A stretch of DNA of 64,000 nt, taken from assembly GCA_020746835.1 (NCBI GenBank), contig JAGPNK010000008.1, positions 744,001 through 808,000 of the forward strand, in the 5' to 3' direction. The notes beneath the pieces are model-generated. The model made no database searches. It saw only the letters and a program-made list of their open reading frames with translations, and had not been told where the DNA came from. The number at the start of each line of letters is the position of its first letter. Position 1 is the stretch's first letter. The position numbers and the translations under genes are program-made. Below are positions 34,716 through 46,236 of this stretch, one piece after another. The DNA is from Stachybotrys elegans (taxonomy: Eukaryota > Ascomycota > Sordariomycetes > Hypocreales > Stachybotryaceae).

Positions 34716-37349
34716 ATGGCCTCAGACAGCGCTGCTGCTGCCGCCGCCGCCAACGGCCCCAAGCCACTCCGCTCCGCCATGAAGTCGGAGGAGGATCTCG
34801 ACAGGACTCCTCCCGCCAGCTGCTCTCTCAAAGGTACGTGCCCACACATACTCACCAGCGTTGCCCCCTCCCTGCGTGACTGCCGCCCTCGAGTATCTCA
34901 CCCGATCCAGTCATGACCTGTGCGACTCGTGGCAAGTAATGAGATGGGATCAATGCGGATGGGCGCCCAAGAACTCCACGGTCCAGTAGGGTTGAGGTGC
35001 AAGCGGCTGTTCTACCCTCAAGTGAGTGCGCTTCTGAGCCTTGCGTGACCTCTCATCTTGTCGCAAGCCCACTGGCAACTGGCCGAGAACTCGTCGTGTG
35101 TCGTGACATGTCATTCTCAAGTGCAGCCGGGCTCACGTGCATATGTAGCCGTCCAGATTGCCGAACCTGTCCCTGAACGTGAACTCGAAGATGAGCACGC
35201 CTCCAGCAAGCAGTTCCGGGCCAACACGCCTCGTCGTCTCAGCAGTAAACTGCCGCCGTTTCAGCATCCTGCTTCGTCCTCTCGCTCCTCGGTCAGCGAG
35301 AGCTCACCTTCTGTACGCGCCGCCGATGACCCCCTCCACGCCCATGGCCACCGGCACAACCGTCGCCAGTACTACAGCGAGAAGCTGCTGGCCCAGGTCG
35401 GTGAGTGGCTTGAGCGGGAGAAGAAAAAGGCCGCTTCCGGTAAGAAGAGAATGTCGATGCACCGTAAGTCACGCTCTCCTCCCGAGGGCCAGGATGACCC
35501 TGAGCATCCCAACGGTCGGAAGAGGTCCGACTCCATGGCCTCAGACTCGAGCAATGTCTCGCTCGACCGCCTGCAGCGCATCCTCGAGGATTCGATGGCG
35601 TCTCTCGGGTTGAACTCAATCCCGCAGTACTCCTCCAAGGCGCATCGCTCCCGGCACCGCATCGGTGGCTCGCACCCGTCCCTCCACCGCACCGCCTCCT
35701 CTGACACAGAGTACTTTGATGGCGATGTTATTGTTCCCAGCTGCGATGCTTGGCTGGACAATTCCAAGACGCTCAATTATTGTGGCGGTGCCGCCGATTC
35801 TGACATGAATCTCCCCGAAACGGAGGCCAAGTCTGACAAGGACCGCGATGCCTGGATCAACTTCAAGAATGAGATTATTCGCATCGCCCATACTCTGAGG
35901 CTCAAGGGATGGCGCCGCGTGCCTCTCGACAGTGGCAACCTGATCAGTGTCGAGCGACTGAGCGGTGCTCTGACAAATGCCGTCTACGTTGTCACGCCAC
36001 CGGCCGACCTGCCGGATAATGGCAGCAGGAACACGCCTAAGAAGGTTCTGCTTCGTGTGTATGGACCGCAGGCCGAGCATCTCATTGACCGCGAGAACGA
36101 GCTGCAGGTGCTGCAGCGACTCGCTCGAAAGAAGATTGGCCCAAGGCTGCTGGGCACGTTTCAGAATGGCCGCTTCGAACAGTACTTCAACTCCATTACC
36201 CTCACGCCTTTTGATCTGCGCGAGCCCGATACTTCCAAGCAGATCGCGAAGCGTATGAGGGAACTCCACGATGGTATCGAGGTTCTTCACCACGAGAGGG
36301 AGAATGGCCCCGCCGTATGGAAGAACTGGGATCAATGGCAGGAAAAGGTCGGAAGCATTCTTACATTCCTCGACGGAATTTTCGAGAAGAGCCGCGGCGA
36401 TGCGTCACAAAGGTCGAGGCACCAGGCGTGGTTGAGCAATGGCTACGTCTGCGGCGTTCCTTGGGAACAATTCAGGGACATGGTGGCCAAGTACAGGGCG
36501 TACATTGTCAGCATGTACAAGGACGAGAAGTTTGTCAAGGACCGACTAATCTTTGCGCACAACGATGTGAGTTTCCTTATCCAACAGAAGACGACGATAC
36601 TGACCTGCCAGACACAATATGGCAACATCCTCCGCATCCGTCCAGATGACGAAAAGTCGCCTCTGCTCCAAGCTGCCAACAAGCATAAGCAGCTTGTTGT
36701 CATCGACTTTGAGTACGCAGCTGCCAACGTCCCCGGACTCGAGTTTGCCAACCACTTTACCGAGTGGACCTACAACTATCACGACCCCGTCACCTCGCAT
36801 GCTTGCAACGAGCGCCGCTACCCGACCGTGGAGGAGCAGCATCGCTTCATCAAAGCCTACGTCAACCACAAGTCTCAGCACCCCTACGCTGGCCTGACGC
36901 CTCGCCTGAAGCCGCTGGACAGCAACCCTTCGAGTGCGACCGGGACGCCCTCTCTTGGCCCGGTTCCGTCAACTAGCTCCATTGTCGACTTTATGCTCGA
37001 CGCAAGAGTGCCCCCTGGAGGATGGACGGCCGCGGACCGTGCGCGCGAGGAGCAGACGGACCAGCAGGTGCGGGAGCTCATGGACGAAGCCCAGCTGTGG
37101 CGCCCTGCCAACTCTGCATTCTGGATAGCATGGGGTATCGTGCAGGCCAAGGTCCCGGAGCTGCACAAGGGCGAGGAGGAGGCCGCGGAGGGTGAAGCCG
37201 ACGGGGAGATGGCAGACGAATTCGACTATCTCAGCTACGCGCAAGACAGAGCCTATTTCTTCTGGGGAGATTGTGTCAGGCTGGGATTGGCCAAGAAGGA
37301 GGACCTGCCGGAAAGCCTAGTCTCAAGGTTGAAGCTGGTGGAATATTAA
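34716..37349 (+). CDS. choline kinase with a long N-terminal extension
   Basis: Choline kinase makes phosphocholine, the first step of the CDP-choline branch of phosphatidylcholine synthesis. The exons are 34716-34833, 35149-36566 and 36612-37349; intron 1 is unusually long for this region (315 nt) and intron 2 short (45 nt). The product is 757 residues. The first 260 or so are Ser/Arg-rich and probably disordered. The kinase domain follows: ALTNAVYVVTPP and VLLRVYGPQAEHLIDRENEL, Brenner-type motif HNDTQYGNILR (His510, Asp512), split by intron 2, and the choline-kinase motif IDFEYAAANVPGLEFANHF from 543. The C-terminal part has an acidic insert (EEEAAEGEADGEM). All catalytic motifs are present. 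Confidence 0.9.
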
Positions 37350-37636
37350 CGGACGTGTTGATTTTCTAAATATATATGACATCTTGAACCGACACCTGGT
37401 ACTGTGAGGTCTGATGGGGCAAATTGGTGGCGAAGACGGATGAGGTAAGGATGCGTATAAACCGCCAATTGAGCGCTTATCCATAAATCCGAGAACCACT
37501 TCTCACACTTGGTCTACCCGGTAGTTTCCCTCTTGCATCTCTTGCTTTCTTTCCTTCAGCATATCGACTTGACATTCACTTTGCGATTATCTTTACTTGC
37601 TAGGACCTGCATTTTTCTTTGTTGCATATCGGGAAA

Positions 37637-39592
37637 ATGGTGCTCCGGAAAGATGAGCTCGAGCTGCGGCTGGGCGAGGAGAGCCTGATGATCAAGAGTG
37701 GCAAGCTCAAGGATGATAACCCTCTCGACACGAGTGCCGAGTTTAACGAGTTTATCCTGGCCTGCCGCGTGGGAGACCTCTCCAAGTGCCAGCAGCTCAT
37801 CGATGCCGGGGTCAACATTAACGGCAAGGACAAGTTTGACTATACGCCCCTCATTGTGGTCAGTCCAGATAATCCAGACGATCCAGGTCTGATAGGAGCA
37901 TGAGTTGATGCAGTGACAGGCAAGTCTATGTGGGCACTATGACCTGGTCAAGGTCTTGCTGGAAGCGGGTGCGTTACTCGAGTTCGTAGGAGGCCATGGC
38001 TGATGGTTCTAGGCGCGCTCGCGGAGCGGAATACGTTTCAAGGGGAGCGATGCATATACAATGCACTGACTGATCGTATACGCAAGCTGCTGCTAGAGTA
38101 CGACTTTTCCAAGAGCTCCGATCCATACGTGTACTGGTCGACACACATCTCAACCTTGCTGACCCGGGCGCAACCCAACACGTCTGACATTACGCTGCTT
38201 GCCGACACGCACTCTTTTGAGCTTCACAAGTTCCTGCTCGCGGCCAGGACGCCCTACTTTCGCAAGAAGTTCGAGGCGCAGCCGGGCACCACGACGTGGC
38301 AGGCGGCCAAGACGCCGGCCGAGGCCCTGCAGATTGTGCTGCGCTACGTGTACCTCGACGACCTGCCCAAGGACATTGCGCCGCCGGGCAGCGGCGTCAC
38401 TGAAGAGGAGATCCTGTCGGCGCTGGGAAGGCTTACCAAGCAGCTAGAGCTGGATGATTTGTGGGAGGCCATCCTGGCGGGCAACGACCGCAGGCTGGCG
38501 AGGCAGCGGCACCAGGCCGAGGTTGGCAAGGCCATGAAGCAGATGACGGAGTTTTTCCACAAGAACATTCTGGGAAAGAAGATGGAGGTTGATACGGATC
38601 GTGTGAGCGATGTCAAGTGGAATCACGACAACTCCATTTTCGCGGATGTCTTACTACGAGCCGACGAGCCTGTTGGCGACGAGGCGTCAGCGGAGGCCGA
38701 AGTTGTAACGAACAATCTTGGGATTCCCATTGGGTCTACGTCGCAGAACGGCACCAAGGCGTCAAGAAAGTCGGTGCTGTACCCCGCGCACAGGGCAATG
38801 CTCATCCGCAGCGAGTACTTTGACAAGATGTTCTCGGGCGGGTTTGTCGAGTCCACAAAGTCAGACAACCTACGTATCATCACCATGGACTGCTCCCCCG
38901 GGGTCCTGGAGCTCATCCTTAGCTTTCTGTACACCGAGAACACGGTGTGCCCGCTGGACCTGGCGCTGGACCTGCTCTACGCGGCCGACATGCTGCTGCT
39001 GGATGGGCTGAAGAACAAGGCCGCCATTGCCATCAGCACGCTCGGCAGCAGCACCAACAATGTGGTAGTCGACGGGCCGCCTCGGGACGAAGGGGGCGAG
39101 GCGGGCGTCGTGGAGATGGAGCCCATCAACATCTACGACGTCATCCACGCGGCGTGGGATCTCCGGGTGCAGCGGCTCGAGGAGTTTGCCGCGCGGTACC
39201 TCGCCGAGAGGCTGGAAGACTACGTCGACGAGCCCGAGTTCCAGGAGCTCATCAAGGAGAGCGCGGACCGGCTCAAGGCGCGGCAGGAGACGGACTCGAT
39301 CGAGCTGCTCGACGACATCCGGTACTACCTGGGCGAGCGGTTCCGGCTGCGCTTCGAGGACGCCGGCCTGGACGGCATGATGGACGAGACGGGCGAGATC
39401 AAGGCCGAGCTGGCGGCTGAGATTGCGGCCGACGCCGAGGTGGGCATCGCAGACGACAAGCAGGAGACGCAGGCGGTGGACACGCTGGACGGCGAAGAGG
39501 CCGAGGACGAGTTCGCGTCGGATGCCATCAACTACCAGCTGCTGCTGGGCAAGATAGACCAGCTCCTAGACCGGCTGAAGCTAGACGCATAG
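37637..39592 (+). CDS. ankyrin-BTB/POZ protein (ABTB1 / yeast YIL001W-like)
   Basis: Proteins of this layout are probably adaptors, perhaps for cullin-3-like ubiquitin ligases; the fungal role is not established. The exons are 37637-37858, 37920-37968 (49 nt) and 38013-39592; introns are 61 and 44 nt. The product is 616 residues. Residues 35-95 form ankyrin repeats (EFNEFILACRVGDLSKCQQL, then ASLCGHYDLVKVLLEAGA, which needs both introns removed). Two BTB domains follow: about 130-210 (SDITLLADTHSFELHKFLLA) and about 295-400 (LYPAHRAMLIRSEYFDKMFS, VLELILSFLYTENTVCPLDL). A helical acidic C-terminus ends at DQLLDRLKLDA. It is the last conserved gene before the tRNA-bounded segment. Confidence 0.9.
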
Positions 39593-39670
39593 ATAGACTG
39601 CAGTACACCTGCTGTCGGCAGATAATGCCCAATAGCGAGGCGACAACCTCAGTAGCCCATCAACTACTCC

Positions 39671-39761
39671 GGTCTGGTGGTCTAGTGGTATGATTCTCGC
39701 TTAGGGCCTTACCCTATAGCACGCTTGCGAGAGGTCCCGGGTTCAATCCCCGGCCAGACCC
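39671..39761 (+). tRNA. tRNA-Pro(AGG) with a 19-nt intron, copy 1
   Basis: A full cloverleaf can be drawn: acceptor stem GGTCTGG / CCAGACC with discriminator C, D arm with box A TGGTCTAGTGG, anticodon stem CTCGC / GCGAG, T arm with box B GGTTCAATCCC. The anticodon loop reads TT-AGG-G, then an intron of about 19 nt, then T before the stem closes. The mature tRNA is 72 nt. Anticodon AGG (IGG after editing) reads Pro CCN codons. A T-rich Pol III terminator (TTTTCTTTTTT) follows. The same sequence recurs at 53719-53809. Confidence 0.96.
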
Positions 39762-40529
39762 CTTTTCTTTTTTGCGTCTTGTGGTGAGGATTGGTGTTGT
39801 GTTGGTCTAGATGTGTTTTTTTGTTGTTTTGGTGGAGTGAGGCGAAATGGGGGTCAGGTGTGGGCCCTTGATTGGGACTAGGAATGCAATAGTCTAGGTT
39901 GCCATAGTGCAGTACTTACGGGGTCTAAATTGGTCGACCCCCCTGAGTACTCTATACAATACACACAGTATAGCGAAATAAATAATAATAAAGTCGAGGT
40001 GTAGACTTGGAATAAATCCATTGGCCAGAGCAAGAATAGCAGTACTTGTAGCAATTCTAGTGGTACGTAGCTGACCAAAGCTTCTATTATTCCTACTGCA
40101 TAAATAGCTTGGCCTTTGCCAGTGAATAGCAGCTGTCCTGCACGGCCCTGGCGCAGCATTCCTGTTCAACCCGCCACGCTCTGCATCAGACGAGCACTCA
40201 GAGTGCTAGGGGCTAAGGAAGTTTAGACAGCAATAAATCACATCAATCACAATAACCGACCGGCCGGTTCAACAGTTGCTGACCTGTGGCATGTGTGTTC
40301 GTATGTGTTGCGGCGAGGTCGGTATACTGTGTGTACCACGATGCCGGCGGAAGTCGTCCCAGAGACAGGGTTATCTAGTTGACTTAGCAGTCAGAAGGAC
40401 ATTATGGCTGTTCTGATCCGACTGCTGGCCATGGCTCAAACACCAGCCACCAAGACAGACCACTGACGCGACGCCCGTATATGTCCTCAACTCCCCCCAT
40501 CTCAATATCGGCTCCCAGATGAGTCACTC
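39762..40529. other. intergenic region after tRNA copy 1
   Basis: The first 50 or so bases resemble those after tRNA copy 2, with a T-rich run and then TTGTGGTGAG. The rest, to the DUF7924 gene, is partly AT-rich (39880-40120) and shows no coding potential. Confidence 0.5.
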
Positions 40530-42039
40530 ATGGCAAGATTGCAGAGTCGAAAGCGAAAGCGCGCCGGCGAGGCCTCGCGAGCCGACATCGAACCGCGAGC
40601 GAGGAAGACCAAGACGAGAAGCGAAATCGAGCTTGACGCCTGGAAATCTTGGGAATACCCCCCGAGTTCTGGGACAGATTACCCGAGGTCAGCCTGAGCT
40701 ACAGGGCCTTGAGGGAGCTCGACAGGCGGACCCGAGCCCAGCACCCCTATCCGTCTCCTTCTTCTCCTTCGTCTACTTCTTCTCCTTCTTCTCCTTCGTC
40801 TCCTTCGTCTCCTTCGTCTCCTTCGTCTCCTTCGTCTCCTTCGTCTCCTTCGTCTCCTTCGTCTCCTTCGTCTCCTTCTTCTCCTTCTTCTCCTTCTTCT
40901 CCTCCAGCTAGTCCCATCAGATACGCCCTCTCATCCACAACAGCCTCTCGAGAGCTGGCTCGGTTTGCAAGACACGATGGCCCAGATTTGTATCATCTCA
41001 GAGGAGTACGTTCATGTGAGCTCAGGCTATGAATTGCCTTTCTGACAAGTCTATCCAGTACCCCCACCCACCAATTGACGATCAATACCCCATCGCCGTG
41101 AGCGCAAGCCGACCTTCGCACAGCCAGAAGAACATGACCACCCCGGAGATATCTAAGCCGAAGACGTCGCCCTATAACCGCAACTTTGATCTTCACTTGA
41201 CCCTACATGACATCCATCCGACATGGAAATCGCGAAAGCCGGACTTAGAGGAAATAAAGGCGACCCTAGCAGTCCCAAGACCGTCACTCTCACCTTCCAG
41301 GTTCTCTGAGGGTGAATTTGAGTCCTTTTGTTATAGGAATGATCAGGCCGAGGATGAAGACAGCGTGGTAGCAAATGTCCTCCCAGCCATTCTTGGTCAA
41401 AGCCAAGCCAACCTACATTGCGCGAGAAACACGGTGTTTGCGAACCTCGAGCCGCTCACAGACGGCACGGTCATAGCGCCCAAGCCGGACATCTACTATG
41501 GCGCGTATCCTGATCAGCTGGCCAAGTCTACCCGGAACGAGCTCGCTGGCCACATCATGCCGTCAACCATGGAAGACAAGCCAATGGCTCCCAACTTCTT
41601 CCTGGAGGTCGAAGGGCTCGATGGAAATCCAGCAGTAGCAACGCGGCAAGCTCGTTACGACGGAGCAGTTGGGTCTCGTGCTATGCACAGTTTGCAGAAC
41701 TACGGCACGGAGAAGCCACAGTACGATGGCAAGGTATACACTTTCAGCTCGGTTTATCATGGTGGCATGCTACAGCTGTGCGCCCACTATGTCACAGCGC
41801 CGACGACCGAAGGGGGGCGGCCTGAATATCACATGATCAGGATACGCGGTTTTGCTATGACGGATTCTCGAGATACCTTTGTTGAGGGAGCTGGGGCGCT
41901 CAGGAACATGCTGGATTTGGCTGAACGGTACCGGAGCGACTTCATCCAGGCTGCAAATATCAGCACTTCAACCGGAGACAACCGCAGCCCAAGAAGGCAC
42001 CGTAGTCAAGGTACAGCCTCTAGGAGACTGAGTTCATGA
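40530..42039 (+). CDS. DUF7924-like fungal protein with Ser-Pro repeat and an apparent frameshift
   Basis: The product resembles a large fungal accessory family of unknown function (DUF7924 as I recall it). Exon 1 is 40530-41005 and exon 2 41059-42039; the 53-nt intron joins LRG|YPHPPIDDQYP. It starts MARLQSRKRKR with a basic, nuclear-localisation-like N-terminus. The C6 run just before GAGTTCTGG (40668-40673) shifts the frame between SWEYPP and EFWDRLPEVS; one more C would give 485 residues. Residues 75-128 are a Ser-Pro repeat. The conserved domain has KPDIYYGAYPDQLAK (about 301), FFLEVEG (339-345) and RQARYDGAVGSRAMHSLQNY. The Asp...Glu-x-x spacing hints at a PD-(D/E)XK nuclease-like fold, but relatives often have Lys where Glu344 stands here, so activity is doubtful. 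Confidence 0.7.
40753..40905 (+). repeat. 9-bp minisatellite encoding Ser-Pro repeats
   Basis: About 16 copies of TCTCCTTCG, perfect in the middle and mixed with TCTCCTTCT at both ends, lie inside exon 1 of the DUF7924-like gene. In the gene frame it encodes a Ser-Pro-Ser repeat. The other frames stay open too (Phe-Val-Ser, or Glu-Gly-Asp on the minus strand), so overlapping open frames here are artefacts. Confidence 0.95.
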
Positions 42040-42120
42040 ATTGGCGCCCTGTCCCCTACGTTACAACAGGAAGAAGTTTTATACAGTCTAAGGTACAAGT
42101 AGTAGAGAGCCAATATATTA

Positions 42121-42430
42121 GAGATAGTGCCTAGTGCCTTAACAAGCAATGTGGTTATAAACAGTAGGTCCCCTGACTACGTACTCTTGTACTTGCTGCC
42201 GCTGCCGCAGCCCCATCATTGTTCTCTGGCTCCAGCCAGCGGGCGATGTTAGCAGTCTGATGATCTTTTGTTGTTTGACTCTATCCTTTGGTCCTGTAGG
42301 CAGTAGGGCAACTGTATTGTTCGTATATACTATTGTTCTTTTTTCCTCACTGCATATACCTACTCTATTATATAGTCCAAGGTAGAGTAAGATAGTGCGT
42401 AGGGCCCTAACAACTAATATAGTTATAGGG
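42121..42430. repeat. diverged short direct repeat
   Basis: About 41 bases at 42121-42161 (GATAGTGCCTAGTGCCTTAA onward) recur with changes at 42389-42430 (GATAGTGCGTAGGGCCCTAA onward). Many differences are transitions. They may be ends of a decayed element. Confidence 0.55.
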
Positions 42431-42576
42431 AGAAATAATAACAATGGGAGGGTAGCCAACCGGCCAAGCCACAAGTGGCTCATTGGCAGCAGCTTTGACT
42501 GAGTCCTCCGAAATAACCCTTCTTGCAGCAGCCTCAACTGCGTCACTCGTTAAAGCATTCCCATACTTACCTTGCA

Positions 42577-43326
42577 GCAGAAGCCATCTCTGCAAAGGCC
42601 CTCTTGCAGGCTCAACACCACAACGGTATTGTGACGGAAGCTCCAACCAATTGCAACAGGTGACTGGGAAAATTTTAATATTTCCATCACCGTTTTCGCA
42701 AACTAATTTTCTTTCCAAATATCATCTATTGATTTGATGTCGTCTTTATCGTCAGAGGAGCTCTCCTCAAAGTCGCTGGTCTGTATCCCATTGGGGCACG
42801 TGAACAGTAAATCCTATATGCAAAGGCCATCGGGAAAAGAAGTTGCCAGACATAATATTCATATTCAGTTTCCCTCATAATATACATACTGAGCCACCCC
42901 GCAGCTAGGCTAATATGAGACCTCGTCACTGATTCCCTCTAGCTAGGTATGGCATTCAAACCGGCCTTGCTAATTCCAATGGCAGAAGCCTTCTTGTATG
43001 TTGCGCCCGACACCACGGCGGCATCACGACGGAAGCTCCCGACCAATTGCGGTGGCTAGAAAACTTTGATACTGGCATCCCTGTAGTCATAAATATTAAG
43101 CTTTTCCCAATCAAGTGTATTTTCTTGCTAAGTGTTATCTATTGATTTAATATTAATCTTTATTATTAGAGGGGGCCTCCTTGAAGTTGCTGGTCTATAT
43201 CCTATTGGGACACATGAACGGGAAATCCCACATACCTTATATCTCAAGGCAAGAGTCATAAAGATAATACATCTAAGGAGTTGAATCAAACAATTGCCAA
43301 ACACTGTATCCATCTGCAGCTAGGTC
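42577..43326. repeat. two diverged tandem repeat units of about 340 bp
   Basis: Unit A (about 42577-42910) and unit B (about 42980-43326) share the same order of blocks: GGCAGAAGCC, GACGGAAGCTCC then ACCAATTGC, ATTTTCTT, ATCTATTGATTT, GCTGGTCT then ATCC, ATTGGG then CACATGAAC/CACGTGAAC, and a final GCAGCTAGG. Many differences are C/T or G/A changes, as in RIP-affected fungal repeats. No protein is encoded. The unit may be a non-autonomous element or an old duplication. Confidence 0.75.
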
Positions 43327-45087
43327 CTTCTACCTAAGGAGTCCACTTATGTTACGGCACGGTGCAGCACAGGGTTATATAGAGAGCTGTTAAACAAACC
43401 GCACGGCGGTTCAATGCAGAAAGTCGCGATAAGCCGGATAAGGTCAGGAACCGAATACGAGCGGCAGAATGCCAAAAGGAAGCGTGGAATGCTTAAATGC
43501 ATATCATATGGTCCCAAAATGAAGGGGCGGGCACAGGCATAGACAATCAAGCACATCACACACAATAAAAGGCACCCTGTGGTTCAACACAAATCTTAAG
43601 AAGCACGAGCCTTAGACTGGAATAGCCGTACTCTGCGAGACAGCCTGGTGAATTCTCGGCATCTGCTGCATTGGCACCGGCATAGTCGGGATGACGGTAT
43701 GGGAATGTGGCGGGTTCCTGATGCATTTTGTTGGAATAGCCCGCGTAAGCAGGGCGGCTATGAAACCAATGAGATTGCCACCCGAGGGCCAGCTTTCGAT
43801 AAGTAGCATCATTCTCGCCGTGATGATAATTATTTGGCGACAGAACATCGTCGTAGAAGAAGAGTAGAACATTATAGCAAGAGATACCCTTATGGGTTAG
43901 GGTTATGGCTCCAATAGCCCATAAACTCAAGCTTCCAGGCCAAGCACCATCACCGCAACATCTTGGAGCTTCTGCAGCGTTCATCCAGCGCGGCAACTCT
44001 TGTACGTGAACCACGTCCCATCCTCGTCATCAAGAACAACCATACTAAGCCATGAGCAAATAGTTATCGGGGACTCTCGAGCACCGCAATGCCTTGACGA
44101 ATGAAAGGTTGCAGAAGGCGAGGGAGGAAATTGCAGTCACGGCGGAGGGCAGCCTGGAGCAGACGAGCGCTTCCAATGACCGTGCTCTAACTGTTGTAGC
44201 AACGCTATACCGCATCCCTTCTAGCCGTGAGTGCCTCAGAGCCAGCAGGGATGTGGAGATGCTGACATGCAGGCCGACAGGGAATCCTCAGCACACCACT
44301 CGTGCAAACAGAAGGCGGCGGGCCACTCACGGTATCTGCCGAGATCTGGAAGTTTGTAGTGGTGCTGGTGCCCATGGTAGCCGTGACCTTGGTTGTTGTG
44401 GTCGTGCTCCAGGCAGGAAAAGGATGGTCTTGCCCCGTTATCTGTCAAGGGCGACCAGGGACCGGGTCAAGTTCGCCAAAGCAGCTTTGCTCAACCTCCT
44501 CATCAAGAACGTAGTACCTGGAGCCGATATCCTGGTCCCACCTTCGGAGTCATAGGCTTTCATCTCAACTGTTGTACGGATGTCACATGGGCAGTCTTTC
44601 TCTGGGATCATCATTCTAGCACAGAATATCATTGACAAGCTAGTCTAGTTGTGCATTTGCCCTTCTTCCTCCAGGCATTTCTCTTTGAGACGGTGCAATG
44701 GTGCTTCTCAGCACCAAATGATTATAAGCCGCGGCAAGACTACCTTCAGGCAGGCGACCTTTGAACGCTGCTGACCACCACCAAAGGCTGCATATAATAT
44801 GGGCTGCAGATCCCCCACTTGTGATGCCAGGCCAGGCCCAGAGGAGAACGAGGCCGAGACTGCTCAGATGGCCTGATTCCTGAAAAATAGGCAGAGGAAA
44901 AGGGGGGCATTGCAGGTATATCGCATCCCAAATCAGCCTCACTTTCCTGCGGGCCTTATCCGGACTAGCCGAGGCTTGCCTGGGACTCGGAGCCTTGATG
45001 TGATTTACAAAAGCAGACACCGAAGTTCTTCAGCCCCAACCCCACCGTTGCCGTTACCTGTGACACGTCACCCAACGTCGCAATGTG

Positions 45088-45094
45088 TATAAAA
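45088..45094 (+). promoter_or_regulatory. TATA-box-like motif without a recognised gene
   Basis: TATAAAA stands in a GC-mixed context on the plus strand at the right end of the repeat region. No gene starts within the next 300 bases. It could be chance or the promoter of a lost gene. Confidence 0.3.
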
Positions 45095-45460
45095 GGTTAC
45101 ATTGAATTGAGGCTGTGTACAGGCATGACTTGGCAACGCAGAATAAGGGGTCACCGAAGGTAACCCATCATATCACAATGCCGATTGTCGTCTCTGGTGG
45201 CGTAACCCTGGCTATCTCAAGTGTGATATAGTGGAGGCCTGAATGGATGGAGTGCCAGCTAGCCGAGTGAGAATCAGGAGTCGCCGAGCATAAAGATTGT
45301 GTGGTATATTGATGGAGGCTATTCTAGTTTGGGCCTTGCGTCTTGCTGAGGATGGAACAGACATGTTCGGGCCAATTAAAAGCCCCTTAGTCAATGTATT
45401 CATACCTGTTCCTTGTGCGACTCCTAAATAACATGCATCTTATTCCTCCGCATTTTCACA

Positions 45461-46236
45461 TCAGAGCAACGCTATACCGGCTTGAGTATATCCCCTCCCG
45501 AAAGCAACCTGAGATGGGGTTCTCCCCCAAATGTCTGTGGCATATTTATTGGCACCGTTTGTCAAGAGCAAGCCGATGATATACAAGTCGCCCGTTTCGG
45601 CAGCAATGTGCAGCGGTGACCGGCCCTGGTTGTCAAGGACGGTCAGGCTACGGCGCCTTGGATCAGCGAGTAGCAGCCGTGACACGTTGCCGCGGTTTTG
45701 TGAACGTATGGCGTAGTGCAGCGGAATCTCGTCATCGTTGTTGGGACTGTCAACGCGTGCATGGCGGTTGGCCAATGCTCTCACTACTGCCCATCGGCCG
45801 CGCTTGGCTGCCGCCATAACGGCCGTGGTCCCGTTGGAGTTGGTCATGTCCACGTTTGCTCTCAGCTTGCCGACCAAGAGGAGGACGATGGAGTAGTTGC
45901 CCCTTGAGGCGGCCAGGATCAAGGCCGTGTTGCCTTGGTCGTTTTGCATGTTGGGTTTTGGTTGTGGGTTTTGCCGGGACAGCCGTCGAGCGATCTGCTC
46001 CCACCCGCGATATGATGCCAGCATGATGGGTGTCCAGCCATGAGAGTTTCCTTCGTCGATGTCGAGAGGAGAGCGTTCCGATTTCATGTACCTAATGTAC
46101 TTGTCGACATACTGAAGCTGTCCCGTGTAGACAGCTTTATAGAGGGTCCTACGGGTGCCATTCCTGTCAGTAGAGTCGTTCCGCCATGCGGGCGAGCAGC
46201 GGGGAGCTAGACGCACTTCAATTTTATAGTCGCCAT
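45461..46236 (-). CDS. ankyrin-repeat protein
   Basis: A 235-residue protein made almost only of ankyrin repeats, so a binding protein of unknown partner. Exon 1 is 46236-46217 (20 nt, MATIKLK) and exon 2 46148-45461. The 68-nt intron has a GTGCGT donor, ACTGAC branch and TAG acceptor. Repeats seen: TLYKAVYTGQLQYVDKYIRY, GWTPIMLASYRGWEQIARRL, GNTALILAASRGNYSIVLLL, GTTAVMAAAKRGRWAVVRAL, DEIPLHYAIRSQNRGNVSRL, GRSPLHIAAETGDLYIIGLL and a last partial GRTPSQVAFGRGYTQAGIAL. The frame upstream of the ATG stays open to 46437, so a longer N-terminus is possible. Not a conserved core gene; it fits the accessory setting. Confidence 0.75.

Larger units (their letters stand above)
42040..45460. other. AT-rich repeat-bearing region without an intact gene
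   Basis: This holds two diverged repeat pairs (listed separately) and scattered coding-like fragments. On the minus strand, 44560-44430 reads RYYVLDEEVEQSCFGELDPV and, in a shifted frame at about 44440-44345, WSTTTTTKVTATMGTSTTTN, which looks like the broken end of a secreted protein with a Thr-rich tail. Minus 43872-43612 encodes a hydrophobic stretch then HSHTVIPTMPVPMQQM. None can be joined into a gene with confidence. A TATA box at 45088-45094 has no clear downstream gene. Confidence 0.45.

Noticed and set aside
40753..40905. Possible CRISPR-like array
   Set aside because: Copies are directly contiguous 9-bp units without spacers, inside a eukaryotic gene.
40747..40938. Glu-Gly-Asp repeat protein on the minus strand
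   Set aside because: It is the reverse reading of the Ser-Pro minisatellite in the DUF7924-like gene.
44640..45020. A 126-residue minus-strand open frame with hydrophobic stretches
   Set aside because: It opens with GTG, not ATG, and shows neither a signal peptide nor a family match.
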